Source: Lagopus muta (lineage: Eukaryota > Chordata > Aves > Galliformes > Phasianidae). Taken from it: DNA of 64,000 bases. Made by a program: the position numbers and the translations under genes. The stretch lies in the NCBI RefSeq assembly GCF_023343835.1, contig NC_064444.1:9105219-9169218 (forward strand), given 5' to 3'. Below are positions 13,201 to 27,300 of this stretch, one piece after another; the stretch's first letter is position 1, and every line of letters begins with the position of its first letter. The notes below the pieces were generated by a model, which searched no databases, was not told the DNA's origin, and was given only the letters and a program-made list of their open reading frames with translations.

Positions 13201-16200
13201 CTATAATGTGGTGCTTGGCATGTAATTAAAAATCTAAATATGGTGATAAGTGAAGATTGTTGGTAATACCACTGCTTTCTGTGGAGAGAATGATTTTTTT
13301 GTTTTCTACATAGTCGTATTTAACTGAGGTGAAGTATGCAAGCATCTAAGAAATATCCAACTTAAAAGCTCCTTGATGATAGCTAAACTAGTCTTGTTAT
13401 CAAATATTTTAGTTTAAAATCTATTTCCTTTTTCCTTTCCAAGATTTATAGAGATAAATTCTGCCTCAGTCTATTTATGAAAAAACTTGTTAGGAAAAGC
13501 AGATGGGTTTTTGGTTTGTGTTTTTTGTGTAGGTGCTTTCACGGTTTTTGTTTTTTAAGCAAAATCTTTCTGAAATCTAACAGCAAAAAAAGGGGGAAAA
13601 GGCTGATACAGGTAAGGAAGAGTTAAACAGAAATTGAGCGGGGATGCTGGGGGGCAGCAGTGCTGCAGAACATAGCAGTGTTCGTGCGAAGGCAAGTCAT
13701 TTCCCGAAACACTGCAGACACATGGCCTGAGGCAGTCTAAAACCTTTGGAGACCAAAATGGCTCGCAGGAGTTAGAAGTAATAAGGTGTTTTTCCCTTCT
13801 TTCTCCTTCACTGAAATTCTGTAAGGTTGCTATGCATTACCAAGGAACAATGCCACTATTTTTGTGTTTTATATGGGTATTAAGATCCATTACAATTTGA
13901 CATTTTTAAGATTGGTTATCCTGTAGTTTGGTGTTAAATTGAAGTTGTTTGTTTTGAATTTAATTCTTTCATTTTTCAAAGGAAAAAAAGGCAGCACTGC
14001 TGTGCTGATAGCTTACCGAAGTATGCCAGGATTTGATGTTTGAATTGAATGGTTGCTATCCGAAAATATGGGCAAAATTATCTGTAAAGGAACTCTTGAT
14101 TATTTTTTTTTCTTTTTTAATCATTTAAAAGTCAGAATGATGCTTTCTGGCTAGCTTTTTACTGTCAGATTGTAGAAGGTATTGCACATCTCTCTTTAAG
14201 GCATACGATTTCTTGGATTATTTTTAACACTGTTACATTTGAGGTGTGTTGTGCTTAATGCAACATGCTTATGATTATTACAACCCTATATGTTTGCAGC
14301 AGCTAAATAAACTCCATATCAAATAAATTACTGCAGCAACAATATTAGGCCAGCAGCAATGTAAAGGACATCTGTTAACTCTTTTTCAAATGCCCTGTCC
14401 TTACTCGTTTATTCTAAACATTTCTGTTGTTAATTACTACTTAAGTACGTGACATCCTCATGCAGACAGAGCTGTGGAGACCTGCTCAGGAGGACAGAGG
14501 CAGGCCTGGGAATGCGGCTGCCAGGGGATCTGCTGCTTGTTGGGTTAGGGTGAGCACTGAGAAGTCGTGTAAACGGAGGTAGTGCACACGTATTTTCATT
14601 ACTGCAGTTCTGGCAGCTGGCATTGCTCTAGCCAGGGAGACCTCCTCTAACTCAGCACGGCACAGCCATGCAGGCCCTGGCAGTCCAGCTTCTCATCGTT
14701 AGTGCTACGAAGAAATTGGCAATGAAACTTCCTCTATCAAAATCATTTTATCAAAGATAAAAATGTTTGGTGAAAGTACATCTGTTTCAAAAATATATTT
14801 GTTAAGGGGTTTCTTGGCTCCAAGACGACACTTGCACTGAAGAAGAGAGTCTGGCAGCATCTGGGCTGCACAGGCTGAGCGGGGCTGCTGTAGTGCAGAA
14901 TGGAAACCTTGTTCAACTCTGAAATGTGGGGAAAGGTTGCCTATTGGAACCCAGCTCATTAGAAACCATTTCCTTTCACTTGAAATTGATGCAAGACTGC
15001 AAGGTTTTTTGCTAGCTGGTACAAAGTGTGGCCCAGATCGCCATCTTTGTTTGTAATCTAGTGCATCTAAGATGCTTGATCCTGTAAGTAAACAAAACGA
15101 TGTCTTTCAAGGGTTAGGTGATTCTTAAGAACTTCTGTTAATTAAACAGAAGCGATTATAAGAGGACTGCAGAGATTCTCTGTAGACAGTGTCTGAAAGC
15201 TTTCTGTTTCTGTTGGGAAGCTTGCCAGAATAGTGTGAATTTACATTGCTTTTCATCAAAATTGTATGAAAAATAGATGCAAAGTAAAGGAACACTCAGT
15301 AAGTATGTTTCAGTTTTGCAACCTGAATATTGTCTGATTTTCAAATTACAGTCTTACATCTCAGTGTGACTGAAGAAAATCTGTACTATGTATTTATGGT
15401 ATTTCCAGTTCAAGCATTTTCTCTTTCTTTATTACTGGAACTCAGTTAATCACAAAGCATGTGTGGCTCACTGCAGTGAGTGAGGCTGTGGAGGATCACA
15501 GCTCTGATAAGGAACCTCTAGTTAAATGATTCATCTAAAACAGACTGAGCGACCAAAGGCACTGCAAACAGCTTGCAAGCGTGGAAGTTCCCGGTTGCAA
15601 AATGGCATCTCTTCTTTCTCTCCCTGGTAAAACCAAGACTTGCAGAGCCCAGCTCCTGCCCGTGCTGCTGCCAGCACTGGTGAATGCTTCTGCCAGAGAT
15701 TCTCACACATGCTCTGTGGAGGCTGTCAGATAAGATCGTGGCTTGGCCAACTTTTATTTATGGGCCAATGAATTATGCAGCTGGGGTAATTAGATGTTTT
15801 TGTTTTGTGAATCAGGTTTATGCTCCTGGGGTGCCAACCTAGGGAAGCCTGTGAAACTGCATAATAAAAGTCATTTTTATGCAGAGGTGGAAATATTTGA
15901 ATGCAAAAGAGAATTATGTGTATATATAGGGAAGCTAATGTCCTCCTGCATTTGGAGAGGAAGAGTGAAGTGTAAACTCTAGCTGTTATCTGTTAAAGCT
16001 TTTATTTCTCTTGCATTGGATAGAGAAGGAACAGACAGTTTAAGCTAAAACTCCAAAAGAAAACAAGTACTTCTCTCTTCCCCCAAGTACAGTTGTAAAA
16101 TATAAATGCTTTTGTGTAGTTAGAAAACATGTGTGGAATTAGATATGTGTATTCAGGGACTGTGTGTGTGTATAGTCACTGTATGCTATTTATTTACCAG

Positions 16201-18422
16201 AACTCCAATTACAACTAAAATTCAATGTACTTTAATCGAATTATAGTTTCCATGATGTCCTTTAGTTGCATATTTTAAAAGACATTTGAAGTAGCAGACT
16301 AGCATGTAGTTTTGACTTCTCTAACCTACATGCCTTATGTTTGTGCCTCAAGATAACATTGAATAACATATTTAAACTACTCATGTGTGAAAAAGCAAAA
16401 TTATATCTCATGAACTGATTTCTTCACACATTCAAAAAATCGAATTCATCTTTTGTTCAGATACTAAAGAGAAATCAGAAGAGAAACGTTTTTCTAGAAA
16501 TGATATTATTTTCCAAATTGGAGATGATACGAATACCTTTCATGAAAATGGGTGATACTCATTTTAAAAGTTAAATCATTTCACAAAGGTATACTTATAT
16601 AAATATAGTTTTTATTTTGTAGGCATTACAGTCTGGTTCAGTTGATAATGAGTCAGAGAAGTTTACTGAGCTGTTATAATTTAATATTTTGAGTTGAAAA
16701 CGGTTATTGTGAAATAGTAATTGGTGATAACCATATTTGCTTCTTTCTTCCATTTCATCACCCAGAAGAACTAGTAGTGCCGAGTGCTGATGCTTTATTC
16801 ATGTTAGTAAAACTGAAGGTACATATGATCTTCTGGATGCCATTCATTTTTATTAAGTACATATTTAGGATTTATATATGCCTATGTGTATAATTAGTTT
16901 TGTAGAGGTATGTGTAAATAGTAAGGCCACAATCTTCCATAGATTTTAATTACTGTGTAGCTATTCTCTGAGTTTTTGTAAACAAGGCAGATGTTAAATT
17001 TAAAAACAGTGTGACAGATGAGCTGTTCTGGCAATGCCTAGAATTAAAGCTTAGACTTTCAAACTCCAAACTGAAAATAGAACTTGGAGACATGAGATGC
17101 AAGTCTTTAAAAACAAACAAAATAAAAAGCTAAAATAATAAAAGGTTCAAGCATTACTGCCCAATTTACCAAATCTGTCCAATTTTCCTAACTTTAAGGA
17201 GAATTTGTTTGTTCCCATCAGGTTAACATTTTATTTTTCAAAATGATGCTATTGTTCTTGTCACTGTTTAATTTGTAGGATGACTCAATGGCAAGACAGT
17301 AAGGTGTTACTGTAATTTTGCTGTGTGTGCAAAAGCCAAATTAGAACTGCTCTACTCCACAGTGTGAGGTGGCTAGAGAGGGACTGAGCCAGGCGGAGAG
17401 CATTGCTGACAGATTGTAGCTTGTTCTTGGAAAGCATTGAGTGCACTGCAGTTCCACTGAGGATGGTGCACTTCTCTAAAAAGAAGCAAAGTACTTTTCA
17501 AATGAGTACGTAAAGAATGTGGCAGGATCTTGAGCAATACTTCTCAGAATAAAGGATGTTCTGTTCTGGCTACTGATTTGTCTTGCTAACTGAAATGAAA
17601 AAAAAAAGAGGCCTGTTCTTTTGAAGGAATTGTTTAAGACCTTGACCAAACAATGTCACTTGAGGAGCAGTGCGGGCTACTGAAAAGTAGCACTGAAAAG
17701 CAGCGGTCACCTTGCTTACAGTTGTAAAATTGTAAAAGGGTAAGTGGAAGCCAAGATCTGAGAACAATGGAAGAAGGAAAAGCTGATATTTGATTATCAA
17801 GGTTAGGTTTCAGATACAACAGATGGTACCACACGGGACTGCCACACACATTCAGGTAGCATATAGCATATGATACATGCCGTGTGGTGAGATCAGTGAT
17901 CCTAACTCATGTTTTTAGTAAGAAAAGCTCCTGAAAAAATAATTTCATAATTTCAGACCAGATTAATGAACTGTATGTGGTTAGACTGCACAATGGAGCT
18001 CAGTATTCAAGAAAGGGATACAAGAAATTATGCATAGCATGTAACCATATAATTTTTAATTCCCAAAAAGCTAAAATGAAGCTTGTGTTTCAGGAAGTCT
18101 ATTTCAGGCTCATTATGCTCGAATTTCTGAGGAAAGTATTTAAAGAAAAAACAAATTTACAGCACTTGAATTCAGAACATTAAAAACAAGTTATGACTTG
18201 ATCTTGGTTTTTGTGACTTCTAATTGGGCCCAATTTTCAAGAGAGCACACAATCTTATTAAGGTGACAGCAAAGTAATAATTTTATCACTGGAAACAATT
18301 ATGACTTCCCTGGGTTATAGCACTTCAGAAAATCTTACTCCTGATCTATAATTTCTGCTGTTATTATTCAGACATTTTTAAAGAATCTGATGTGATGGCA
18401 TGAAAATGTGAAGGTAAAAGAC

Positions 18423-18450
18423 AAAAAAAAAAAAAAGAAAGAGAGAGAAA
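18423..18450. repeat. A-rich and GA-rich low-complexity tract
   Basis: A run of 14 A leads into GAAAGAGAGAGAAA. This is a simple repeat in noncoding DNA. Confidence 0.9.
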
Positions 18451-20592
18451 AGGGTTAATCGAGTCAGAAGTACTGGGAGAAGAAGTGGAATGGTAGCAAA
18501 GAAGAAAAATGAAGGCAGAGAGTTGTGATTTGGAGTGGTGCTAAAGAGCCTCTGGGCTTGAGATTCATCTCGCATTTTATAATGCTCATGTTGTGTTGTA
18601 TCATAATGCACTTGCTTCTACTAGAGCTAGCTGTTTCTCGTCTCTTATTGCCAATGGTAAAAATAGGCCAGTAGCATCATTCCATACTACTGAGCGCATT
18701 CTGAATTCCACACTGTTTTTTCACTTGCCTCTCTAATTAATTTAGTAATCCTCTTCAATGTATGTGCAAGTGTACATTTGTGTATGTCTGCTCTGTTGCC
18801 CTCTTCCGTCATCTGTTCAAGTTCTCACATTGCTGATGATTGGTTGTGCCAGCTCTCTTCCAAAGACAGGGAATTTATTACACTTCATTGCCTTTTGTTT
18901 TTTGCCTCCCAAAAATCCCACCATAGTCTCCATTTTGGGCCAGTGCTTTGGGAATGGTTTTTCTGTAGCTGCAGCCCTCTTTTTCTGTTGTTGCTTTTTA
19001 AGTACTATTCATTTTCATTCTAGTTTGGGAGTAATTAGATATGTGACACCAGTCAGCTTATATTATTGGTCACTGTCAGTTTTGGGGACCTACTCAATGT
19101 GTATCAGATGAGTTATGCTAATAGATGATCTTGTGTCTCTCTTAGACTCTTTCCTATCATAGGTTTTATAGTTGTTCATAATGGAGCCTTTGATTTTGGC
19201 TGTAATATGCATTGATAACTGTATGTATACAGTTTCTAATGAGGGCTAGGTTATGGTAGCAATGATATTTATTTTCAATTTTTTCAAGGTAGTCTGCGTG
19301 GTATCCAAATTGACCAGGGTAGTAGATGTGAGAAATTACAGATAACTAGGAGTAGAGCTTTAACATCTGGAAATGAGTATCTGTATGCTGAAGAGATTTT
19401 TCCTTCGTATCAGCATGGATTGTTCAATTGTGTTTTTGTTACAGCAAAATGTAGTTGGTTAAAGCATTTGTTGCATTTGATCCCACTTTATAGAAAGAGG
19501 TAGATCTGGGATAATTGTGAGAGTGTAGGAATGTTAACTTCACAAAAGCAAGTTGTTTAAATGGCTTAGTTTGAAATGCAAGGCTTATTCTTTGTTGGTT
19601 GTCTAGAATATTAGAGTTTAAAATATTTCTTGTTTGCTTTGTAATGAAATGGCTCCGGTAGAGGATAACAATTTGGAATTCTTGAGGAAAGGGAGATTAC
19701 AGCTTTTTCAAATGTTAGAGCAAAGTTTAAATTGATGTTACTCCATTTATATGTTAAACTAGTCTGCTTTTTACTGAGGGCTTGTCTCATAATGGAGAAA
19801 AAGGAAGAATCTGCATTGACATTAGGAGGTTAGGGGGAGGTATGAAGCAGTAGTGGGCTTTTGATTTTTTTTTTTAGAAGATTGAGGTATGTCTATTAAA
19901 GCAAAAGTTGGGCAGCAGGTCCAGTTGTGGTCTGCGGGTGGTGATGAGACATGCGGGCTGTGAAGCCCATCTGCACTGAGTCCTGGAGAACTGATCCTGA
20001 TGTGGAGGAAAGGCAGAAGGGAACCTAGAGAAGGATTTGAGGAGAAGTGCAGTTTGATAAATTGTAAGTTGTGACTGTGCTGAGCGAGAAACTGTCTTCA
20101 TCATGCGGAGGGGGAATCTAAGTATCCCACTGAGCCAGAGTTGCTTTCTGTTTTCTGATGTCTGTAGGAAGGGAAATTTCCTTTTTGGAGCCATTCATTC
20201 CGGTGCTATTTGTGCGGGTATGAGCCGAAGGTTTTGGACTTTTTCTGAACAAAAGAAATTGCTAACTTAGAAACAGTCAGGAGAATTAACTATAAGAAAT
20301 AGAAACATTAAGAAATAAAGAAATGAGTCGCTAAATGATTCAGACTTTTCCTGTTGAGCTCTGTATTTTTTTCCCAGTGTCTGAAATACACTAGGCCTTA
20401 ATTGTATTCTGTGGTATGTGCAGCAACAGGAAGTGTTAACCAACTTCTATATGTTATTTACAAAAGTTGATCTCTTATTTCCTATACACTGGACTCTTCT
20501 CTGACAATGTATTTGTCCTGCAAGCTGAAGGTATTTGCATTTAAGGCTTAATTTTATTGCCACTCAATTCTGAGATAACTGCATTGCCTTCC

Positions 20593-20625
20593 TTTTTTTT
20601 TCTTTTTTTCTTTTTTTTTTTTTTT
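20593..20625. repeat. T-rich low-complexity tract
   Basis: T runs are broken by single C bases. It could be the oligo(A) tail of an old inserted element on the - strand, but no element body is recognisable beside it. Confidence 0.85.
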
Positions 20626-23600
20626 AATTTAATGGACTGGATGTATGAATTAGGGCCATATACTACCCTCAATCCACAGAGGAGCCTCTAGTAATTACGA
20701 GGAAGGGTTTATAACGCTATTCTTAGATTGTAACTAATGTACTAGCAAATTTTACACTGAAAAAAAACTGCCAAGAGCTGGTAGATCTGTGGCTATTTTT
20801 GCCCTTTGTTTGGCAAGTAGTGCATAAAGTCACTTGATTGGCACTTGCACAATTGCTGGGAGTGCACAAGATGGCCCACAGTTGCAAACATAATTATTTT
20901 AAAGCCTGGGTGTTATACATCATAATTAGGCTTAAGAACAGAAAGTCAGTGGAGATGAATGAGGGCAATTCATTCTCTCAAGGGTTGAGGAAATGATTTT
21001 GCGTTTAGATTTCACATTTGTAATTTTTTCTCCCACAAGCATTAAGATTTAGATAGTTCTCTGTCCCCCTCTCTTCTCCGCTTCCACGTGAGGACTGACA
21101 ATATATGAAACAGTTATATGGTGTCAGTGTCTCATCTTAAGTAGATGAGATGTAGCTAGCACACAGGGTGGACAAGATGCACTTCTTAGCGCTGATTTTC
21201 TCCTTAATCAGAAACAGCGACAAATGAATCTAGACCCCCACAGTCAGCCTGTCCCCTACAGTTGTTCTGCTCAGCATGTCTTCCATAAGAGACAGTCTTT
21301 ACTGGCTTAGCAATTAGTATATTTTAATTAGATATTTAAACAATTAAATGTTACAGTTGTGTGTCTGGAGATTGGTGAATGTCAAGAATGTTTTAATCAT
21401 TTTAAGTTTAAACAAAAGTCACAATCATACAGGTTAAAAAAGAAAAGGCCACCCACTATGTAGAACTGCAGTAGTTCAGAACTAATACCAAGGATTACCC
21501 CAAGAGAAAATTCAGCTGGGAGTCGAGTATGATTCCAGGAAAATGTGAATCCTGCAAGTTCCACTGTAGGGCTTCTCCCAGAATTGGTTTGTCGTTTCTC
21601 CTCTCCCAGTGAGAGGGAATATGGGGTTGTACAGAGTGGTTGGAGTAGAGTAGAACTGGCAAGTCCTTAAAAAGAGGGGAAAAATCCCACATGCTAATAT
21701 TGAAAGATGAGAAGGAAAAGGCACCACAACGCTTGAAAAGTAACAATAAAAAATTTGGCAGGATTAGTATTTCAAAGGGAGCAGCACTTGATTAAGCATT
21801 TGGAAAACATGGGAGGAGAAGCATTCCAAGCAAAATGAAAATATATGTGTATGATGGAAACAGGACAAATAGAATATTCTACTTGTAATTACCACTGCAA
21901 GAATTCAGTCCAAACTGAGAATTCTTAATCAGGTAAAATTGTCATTGCTTTTAAGTCCAAGTAAGTGAATTGTGGTAGGTATGAGATGTTTGTGGATAAA
22001 GATGTTGGCAAGGCCTGTAGCTGCAATGAAGAGCAGGTCCGTGAACAAAGTTAAATGAAAAGACCTGGAGACTGCACCACCCGAGCAAAGCCTGTGCTGC
22101 GAGGTGGCAGAGGACACAAAGCGTTTCTGTCACACCGAGTGAGGGACCAGGGATACAGGAAGGCCTTTGGAAGGTGAGAAGTCCTCGCAGAATGCAGAGC
22201 TGTATCTCTGTGCAGGGAAAACTAGAGATTCTCTCTCCCATGTTAATACAGTTTATTGTTCAGAGATCTGCCTGGATAAACTGATTAAGAATCTGAAATG
22301 ATTAGCAGTCCGATTCCTTCCTGGCCCGTTGAGGACTGGGCAATTGAGCGGTTATCTCCCTCGAGCAGGTAAATGAAATGGCCCATATCTGCTTCACACT
22401 TAATCCATGCTACTTATTTCCATTGGGGCACACTTCTCCCCAGGTTGTTTCACACTGAGATGTTCTCTGACTTGCTTTTTGTCTGTTCTTATTCAGTTTT
22501 TTGGGGGGAGCGTTCACTTAGAAGAAAGAATAGCTGGTCAGAGTGGCAGAAGGCGCTGAATTTTTTCAGCAGGAAGGTTTTGGTGCAGTGCTGTTTTGCA
22601 AAGCAGTTTTTCAATTAGAATAGTACTTGCATATGTGATTTAGCCCTTAACATAATGAAAGCAAAGAGCAAGTATATATAAAGCATTCTTCTTGTAATGG
22701 CAGTCCATTTATATGGGTTGAAATAACAGTGTGTAATTATAAACTAAAATGATCACATCTAAAGAAAATTTTTTCACTGTACCTATGTCTCAGTATGATT
22801 TACCTTCCTCTCACTATTTCTTAATATAAAAATTACTGCATGCTGTCTTTGAAATGTTGCAATTGTGTTGGTATTTGAAGTACTTGTAAATACTTGTGCA
22901 AATCAGCTTTTCTGATGTTTGTCTGCAGGGTGAGGTGTGTGTTTATGTGCCCAGGGGAAAGGAGACGCATTTGCATCCAAGAGGGCGTAGCAGGCGAACG
23001 CGTGCCAAAACGGAGTCTGTAGGAACAGTTGCACTAAAATAGGATAGGGTAAAATGTTTGCAAATGAACATAACTAGCTGCCTAAGAAATGATGGTGTCC
23101 TCCCTGGAAATGGTGCTGGTCTGGAGGCCTAAATGATAGCTTTTGGTGATGAATCTTTCTAAAGACATTGCGGTGCTGCCATATTGTGCATATGAAGATG
23201 CACGGCCCGTTCGTAGATATAATTACATTTCATGCAGTATTGTTCATCTTTGAGGTGCTGGCAAACAGTTATTATTTACTTTTCTGTACTTCAGGGGAAT
23301 ACTGATTTAAGGATGTTTCAGCTTTCATTTAAATCAGTAAAATCATTACTGTTAGCCTTAGTAGGTGCTGGATTAAACTCTAAATTATGTGGGACAGCTA
23401 ATCATACATAATATTATACCTGTTTTTCATGTACAAAGTGCCTCTCAGCCAAAGATCTAATAGGACTTTATGCAAGCAAACATTATTGCTGCAGAATATC
23501 TCCAGAAGATTTCTTCTGATCCGAGATGTCTTATTCATAATGCCAAACTAATATATACGTTACCTTCCCACTCCTCTCCAGTTCGTGGAGGTTGGAGAGA

Positions 23601-23910
23601 AAAAAATGCCTTGTGTTTTTTACTCCATAGATTGCTTAGCTTTGAATTGCTACTGTGTGATTCCCACTTTGAGACTTCGGCTTGAAGTGCAAGTCTGCCA
23701 CAAGGATGTGCCATGTAGCCCGGGAAGAAAACCAGCGGGTCTTTCATCATTATTGCCTTGTCTCTCTGGGTCACAGAGAAACAATAGCCGCAGTTCAAGA
23801 CTGTGTTCAAAGGAGAGATGTCAGGACTGAATTGTTTTCTGGTGAAGGAAGGATGGATAAAATATTAAATGCAATTTTCTACTTGCCCTTATCTTTGTGT
23901 TTTTTGACAA

Positions 23911-23930
23911 AATATCACAGAATATCACAG
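23911..23930. repeat. Tandem pair of a 10-bp unit
   Basis: AATATCACAG occurs twice back to back. The unit resembles the reverse complement of the short repeats that end CR1 elements, but no CR1 body adjoins it. Either an eroded tail or chance would explain it. Confidence 0.6.
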
Positions 23931-24162
23931 CGTGTTTCGATGGCTCTATAATTCAGTGCCTTCAAAGATTTAAAGGTATACAGATTTGTGAAAAAACTGA
24001 TTGAATTGTTCAGTGGTAGAAATCACAGTTATAAAAATCAGTGTAGATGTTGTTACAAATGTTTCTACGTTACATGGAAGATATTCTGCCCCAAATAAGG
24101 AGCAGCATACTTTTCAGTGTTACTCAGTTTAATTTTCATACACCTGCTGCATACACAACTAT

Positions 24163-24345
24163 TATAGAATGACAGAATCCTTAGAGTTGGAAGGGACCTT
24201 TAAAGGCCATCTAGTCCTACTCCCTGCAGTGAACAGGGACACCACAGCTCGATCGGGTTGCCCAGGAGCTGATCCAACCTCGCCTTGGAAGTCTCCAGGG
24301 ATGGGCATCAACAACCACATCTCTGGGCAACCTGTTCCTTTGTGC
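24163..24345 (-). mobile_element. CR1 non-LTR retrotransposon, 3'-end fragment
   Basis: Read on the - strand, this segment has the usual end of an avian CR1: a stretch like GGAACAGGTTGCCCAGAGA, then CCATCCCTGGAGAC, then TGTCCCTGTTCACTGCAGGG, then AAAGGTCCCTTCCAACTCTA, ending in ATTCTGTCATTCTA. It is about 180 bp long, so it is strongly 5'-truncated, which is normal for this family. Within the - strand copy the 3' end lies at 24163. It carries no coding capacity. It is the only transposon fragment I can name in the left half and is a main reason for calling the genome avian. Confidence 0.93.
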
Positions 24346-27300
24346 ATTAAATTATAATGTAATGCTCAAAGACATTTTTACTTTCTGAGTAGCAGGGTAG
24401 TTTGTCCATGAAAATTTTGGAAGAGGTGTGCCTGTATTTCTTAGTCCAGTCTCTTGGCAGCCTTTAAGCCTTTTGGGAAATACTGATCACACCTGAGAGT
24501 GGGCATTGGAAGAGGGAGAGAAGCAGAAAGGAGCTGGAGAGCGAGCCCATGAAATGTTTCTGAAAACTGTTAGCTTGGGTACAGGAAAGACGAGACGTGC
24601 TGGTATTGGCAGTGAGGAATAGGCTTTGGTGTAAGCTCCACCAGTCCTGGGTGGGTTTGTCTTGGGGGCCACGTGTCTGCTGGGCGGCTGCTAGGAGTAG
24701 TGAGCGGTTGGGCAGGGTGGGAGAAGAGCTGCCCGTGGGGTGCTTCTGAGAGCATGTGGTGAAAGGCAAAGGCTCTTAGAGGCAGGGGGGCATCTGTGGT
24801 GTGTGGAGGGTGCTTCAGTGGAGGGAGAATGTTCCTGGAGGAGGTAAGAGGTGATGAATGCGTGTGGAGGAGCTGGTTTTATTCTGGTAAGAAGTAATAT
24901 AGAAGAAATGCAATACATCTGGAAGAAATCAGGCTCCGTGGATTTCTCTGTTCACAGGACTATTTGTTTTAGTTTCTAGAGTGTATGTTTGTTTGGCAGA
25001 CGGTTGTATGTTTACCTACTAATCTACCAGCTCTTTGGTTGTTACTTTATTTTGAACTAGAGCAGAATAAAAATTACTCTGCTTTTCCAGCAGCATGAGT
25101 TTTCTCACAGAAGATGATCATAAAAATAGCAAACAAGCTGAGTGGCCCAAATCTTGTGTCTCATCTGACGTAAATTCGGAATTGCTTCAAAATGTGCACA
25201 CTGAACCAGTTACTGCTCCATCTCTTCTTCTTAAGCCATAGTTTAAACCTAGGTAGCTTCCAACAATTGAATTAAGCTTGACAGTCCAACATTACTTAAA
25301 ATTCTGCAAGTGGTGTATACACATGTCAGCTGAACGTATTTGAGCTGTATTAAAGCTCACTGAAGATGGTGAAGTCTGACTGTGTCAGTGGGTCCCAGGT
25401 TACAGGTTTACAGCAGCGTGGCACCGTGGCCTTTTTTGCCAATCCCTGCCTTTGACTCTGGAAGGGAACAGATGCTGCAGGATGCAGAGCAATGCAGCCG
25501 CTCTCCGCTGTCTTCCTTACTGTGAGGATTGTCCTGTGAGATTTGCAGCTACCGAGGTTGGTGTTACAGGAAAGGAAGAATGGTGAGGCAGCAAGGGCAG
25601 AGATGGCTGGAGACAAGGGAGGGCCGGGTGGAATGGAAACAAGTTGCTGTAACTCATGTATGCAGGTCCTTTCAAAATGAAGAGGCAGAAAGGGTTCATG
25701 TGATAAATATATTGTGTAAATTGTTGAGTTTTTTGTTGTCTTTTTTTCTGATCTGAAATATTGTAAGTTTCCCTTAAGTTATAAATAGAACGTTGCTGAT
25801 ACAAAGACTGGTACTGATGTATATTTGAGTGGGTGTGATTTGGTAATAGCTTGGGTGTGGGCAGGCAGGAAACAAAAGATGTAAACAATTTACAGCCACG
25901 TATTTTTTTATTAGAGCTTTTATCTTTGTAACTCTTACAGGTTGCCATAGATACAGTCAAGCTAGGGCTTGTTTGTGTTGATGAGAAGCCTGTCGTGCTG
26001 ATTAAAAAGAAAAAGAAGTTTGAAAAAGAACAATCTGCATTACTTCATTTCCACCACTCTTGCCAATGAAATATCCTTGTATTTACGTATATAGTTAAAA
26101 AGGTGGCATTTGGTGGTACATGTTTTTAATGTAGTACTCAATAATTTGAGTTCAGTACCAAAAAGTCAGTCTTTAATTTAAATTGGAGATCATACTGACA
26201 GAAACAAATTACTGTTCTGTCAATTCACAGGTGTGTTTTTCCACTTTCTAACGACATTGTAACATTTTTTTTTCCTTGTAAAAGAGGATTACGGGATGAT
26301 AGCAGGCTCACTGATTGGCTCCAAGTGCATGTGCACAGCTTAATGTCATGTTATGGCCTTGCATCAAGTAGATGCTCTTACCACCCAAAAATTCAGTACC
26401 TCAAGTGATAAATGCATTGAATGTGTCTGACCTCATCATAATTCCAGCTGCTCAGTCCAACAAATATAAAGCAATTATTGGATTTATATGTACCTCAACA
26501 ATTAAAGAAATTGTTTTAGATGAAGAAAACAAACAAACCAAAAGAAGTAGCTTTTCTGTTTAGGTTTATTGAAGTGTGTGGTTCTGGTCCAGTAAGGTAC
26601 AGGTAGTATTTCTGATCAGTTCTTGGAGTGAGTTTAGGGCGGCTGGTGGCCGCGTTGTGTCTTTGCTGCTGCTCAGTATCTGTAGTGCATGTGGAGCTGA
26701 CAGAGGCATTGCTGGGTTTTGGGAGGGATTCACTACGTAGGAAGAAGAGGAAAAAGAAAGATATATTTGAGTCCGTTTAATTAAAATAAGTATGCACGTG
26801 GTAGTTCCTTGGAAAGCTGGAATCAGTCACAACAGCCCTGGCTGAACAGAGTGGGATGAGAGGCAGCTTAAGGTGGGGCATTGATCCAGACCTGTGGAAG
26901 ATAGAGAATATGAGCTTAAATGATGCTATTCCATTTAGGAATGCAATGTGTTTTAACATAAAGGCTGAACAAATTCAGAGCACTGCTAATAAATGGATTA
27001 TGCACTGGGGATATGTCTGGCTTCAGCATGGATGAGCAGCCCTTGCAGCTGCAGCACATGCTTTTCCTATGAGCAGTGAGGCTAGGTGGTAAATCAATTA
27101 ATCTATTAGCAAAAGCTACTTCGTACTAGAGAGTGGAATCCCTGAGATCAAATGCTGGTGGTGCTCGAAGGTTGTGGGCTCTTGCCTCCAAGCTTAGCAG
27201 CATTCATTTAACTACATTAAGGCTATAATAAGAGAATAGGATTTGACCCACTACTGTAATTTAATAATCAGATATAAGAGAAATATATTGAGCAGTATTG

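Larger units (their letters stand above)
1..24162. other. AT-rich noncoding stretch, presumed intron of the TAF4-like gene
   Basis: I see no exon here that I can support. The open frames are short, lack flanking splice signals and resemble no family I know. I looked for the TAF4 histone-fold and linker motifs that should precede the terminal exon (for example the segment ending AIGPRKK) and did not find them. The stretch holds A/T runs, small inverted repeats at 2931-2962 and 6266-6284, and several AT-rich blocks with TAATTA-like words. Reading it as intron is an inference from the + strand terminal exon at 28525; part of it could lie outside the gene. Confidence 0.45.

Noticed and set aside
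21640..21800. Lys/Glu-rich 48-codon frame (LKDEKEKAPQRLK) considered as a TAF4 linker exon
   Set aside because: It has no match to the TAF4 linker order of residues and no flanking splice sites in frame.
25091..25242. Acceptor-like CCAG followed by a 49-codon open frame (SMSFLTEDDHKNSK...)
   Set aside because: It does not resemble any TAF4 segment I know and runs into a stop with no donor site clearly placed before it.
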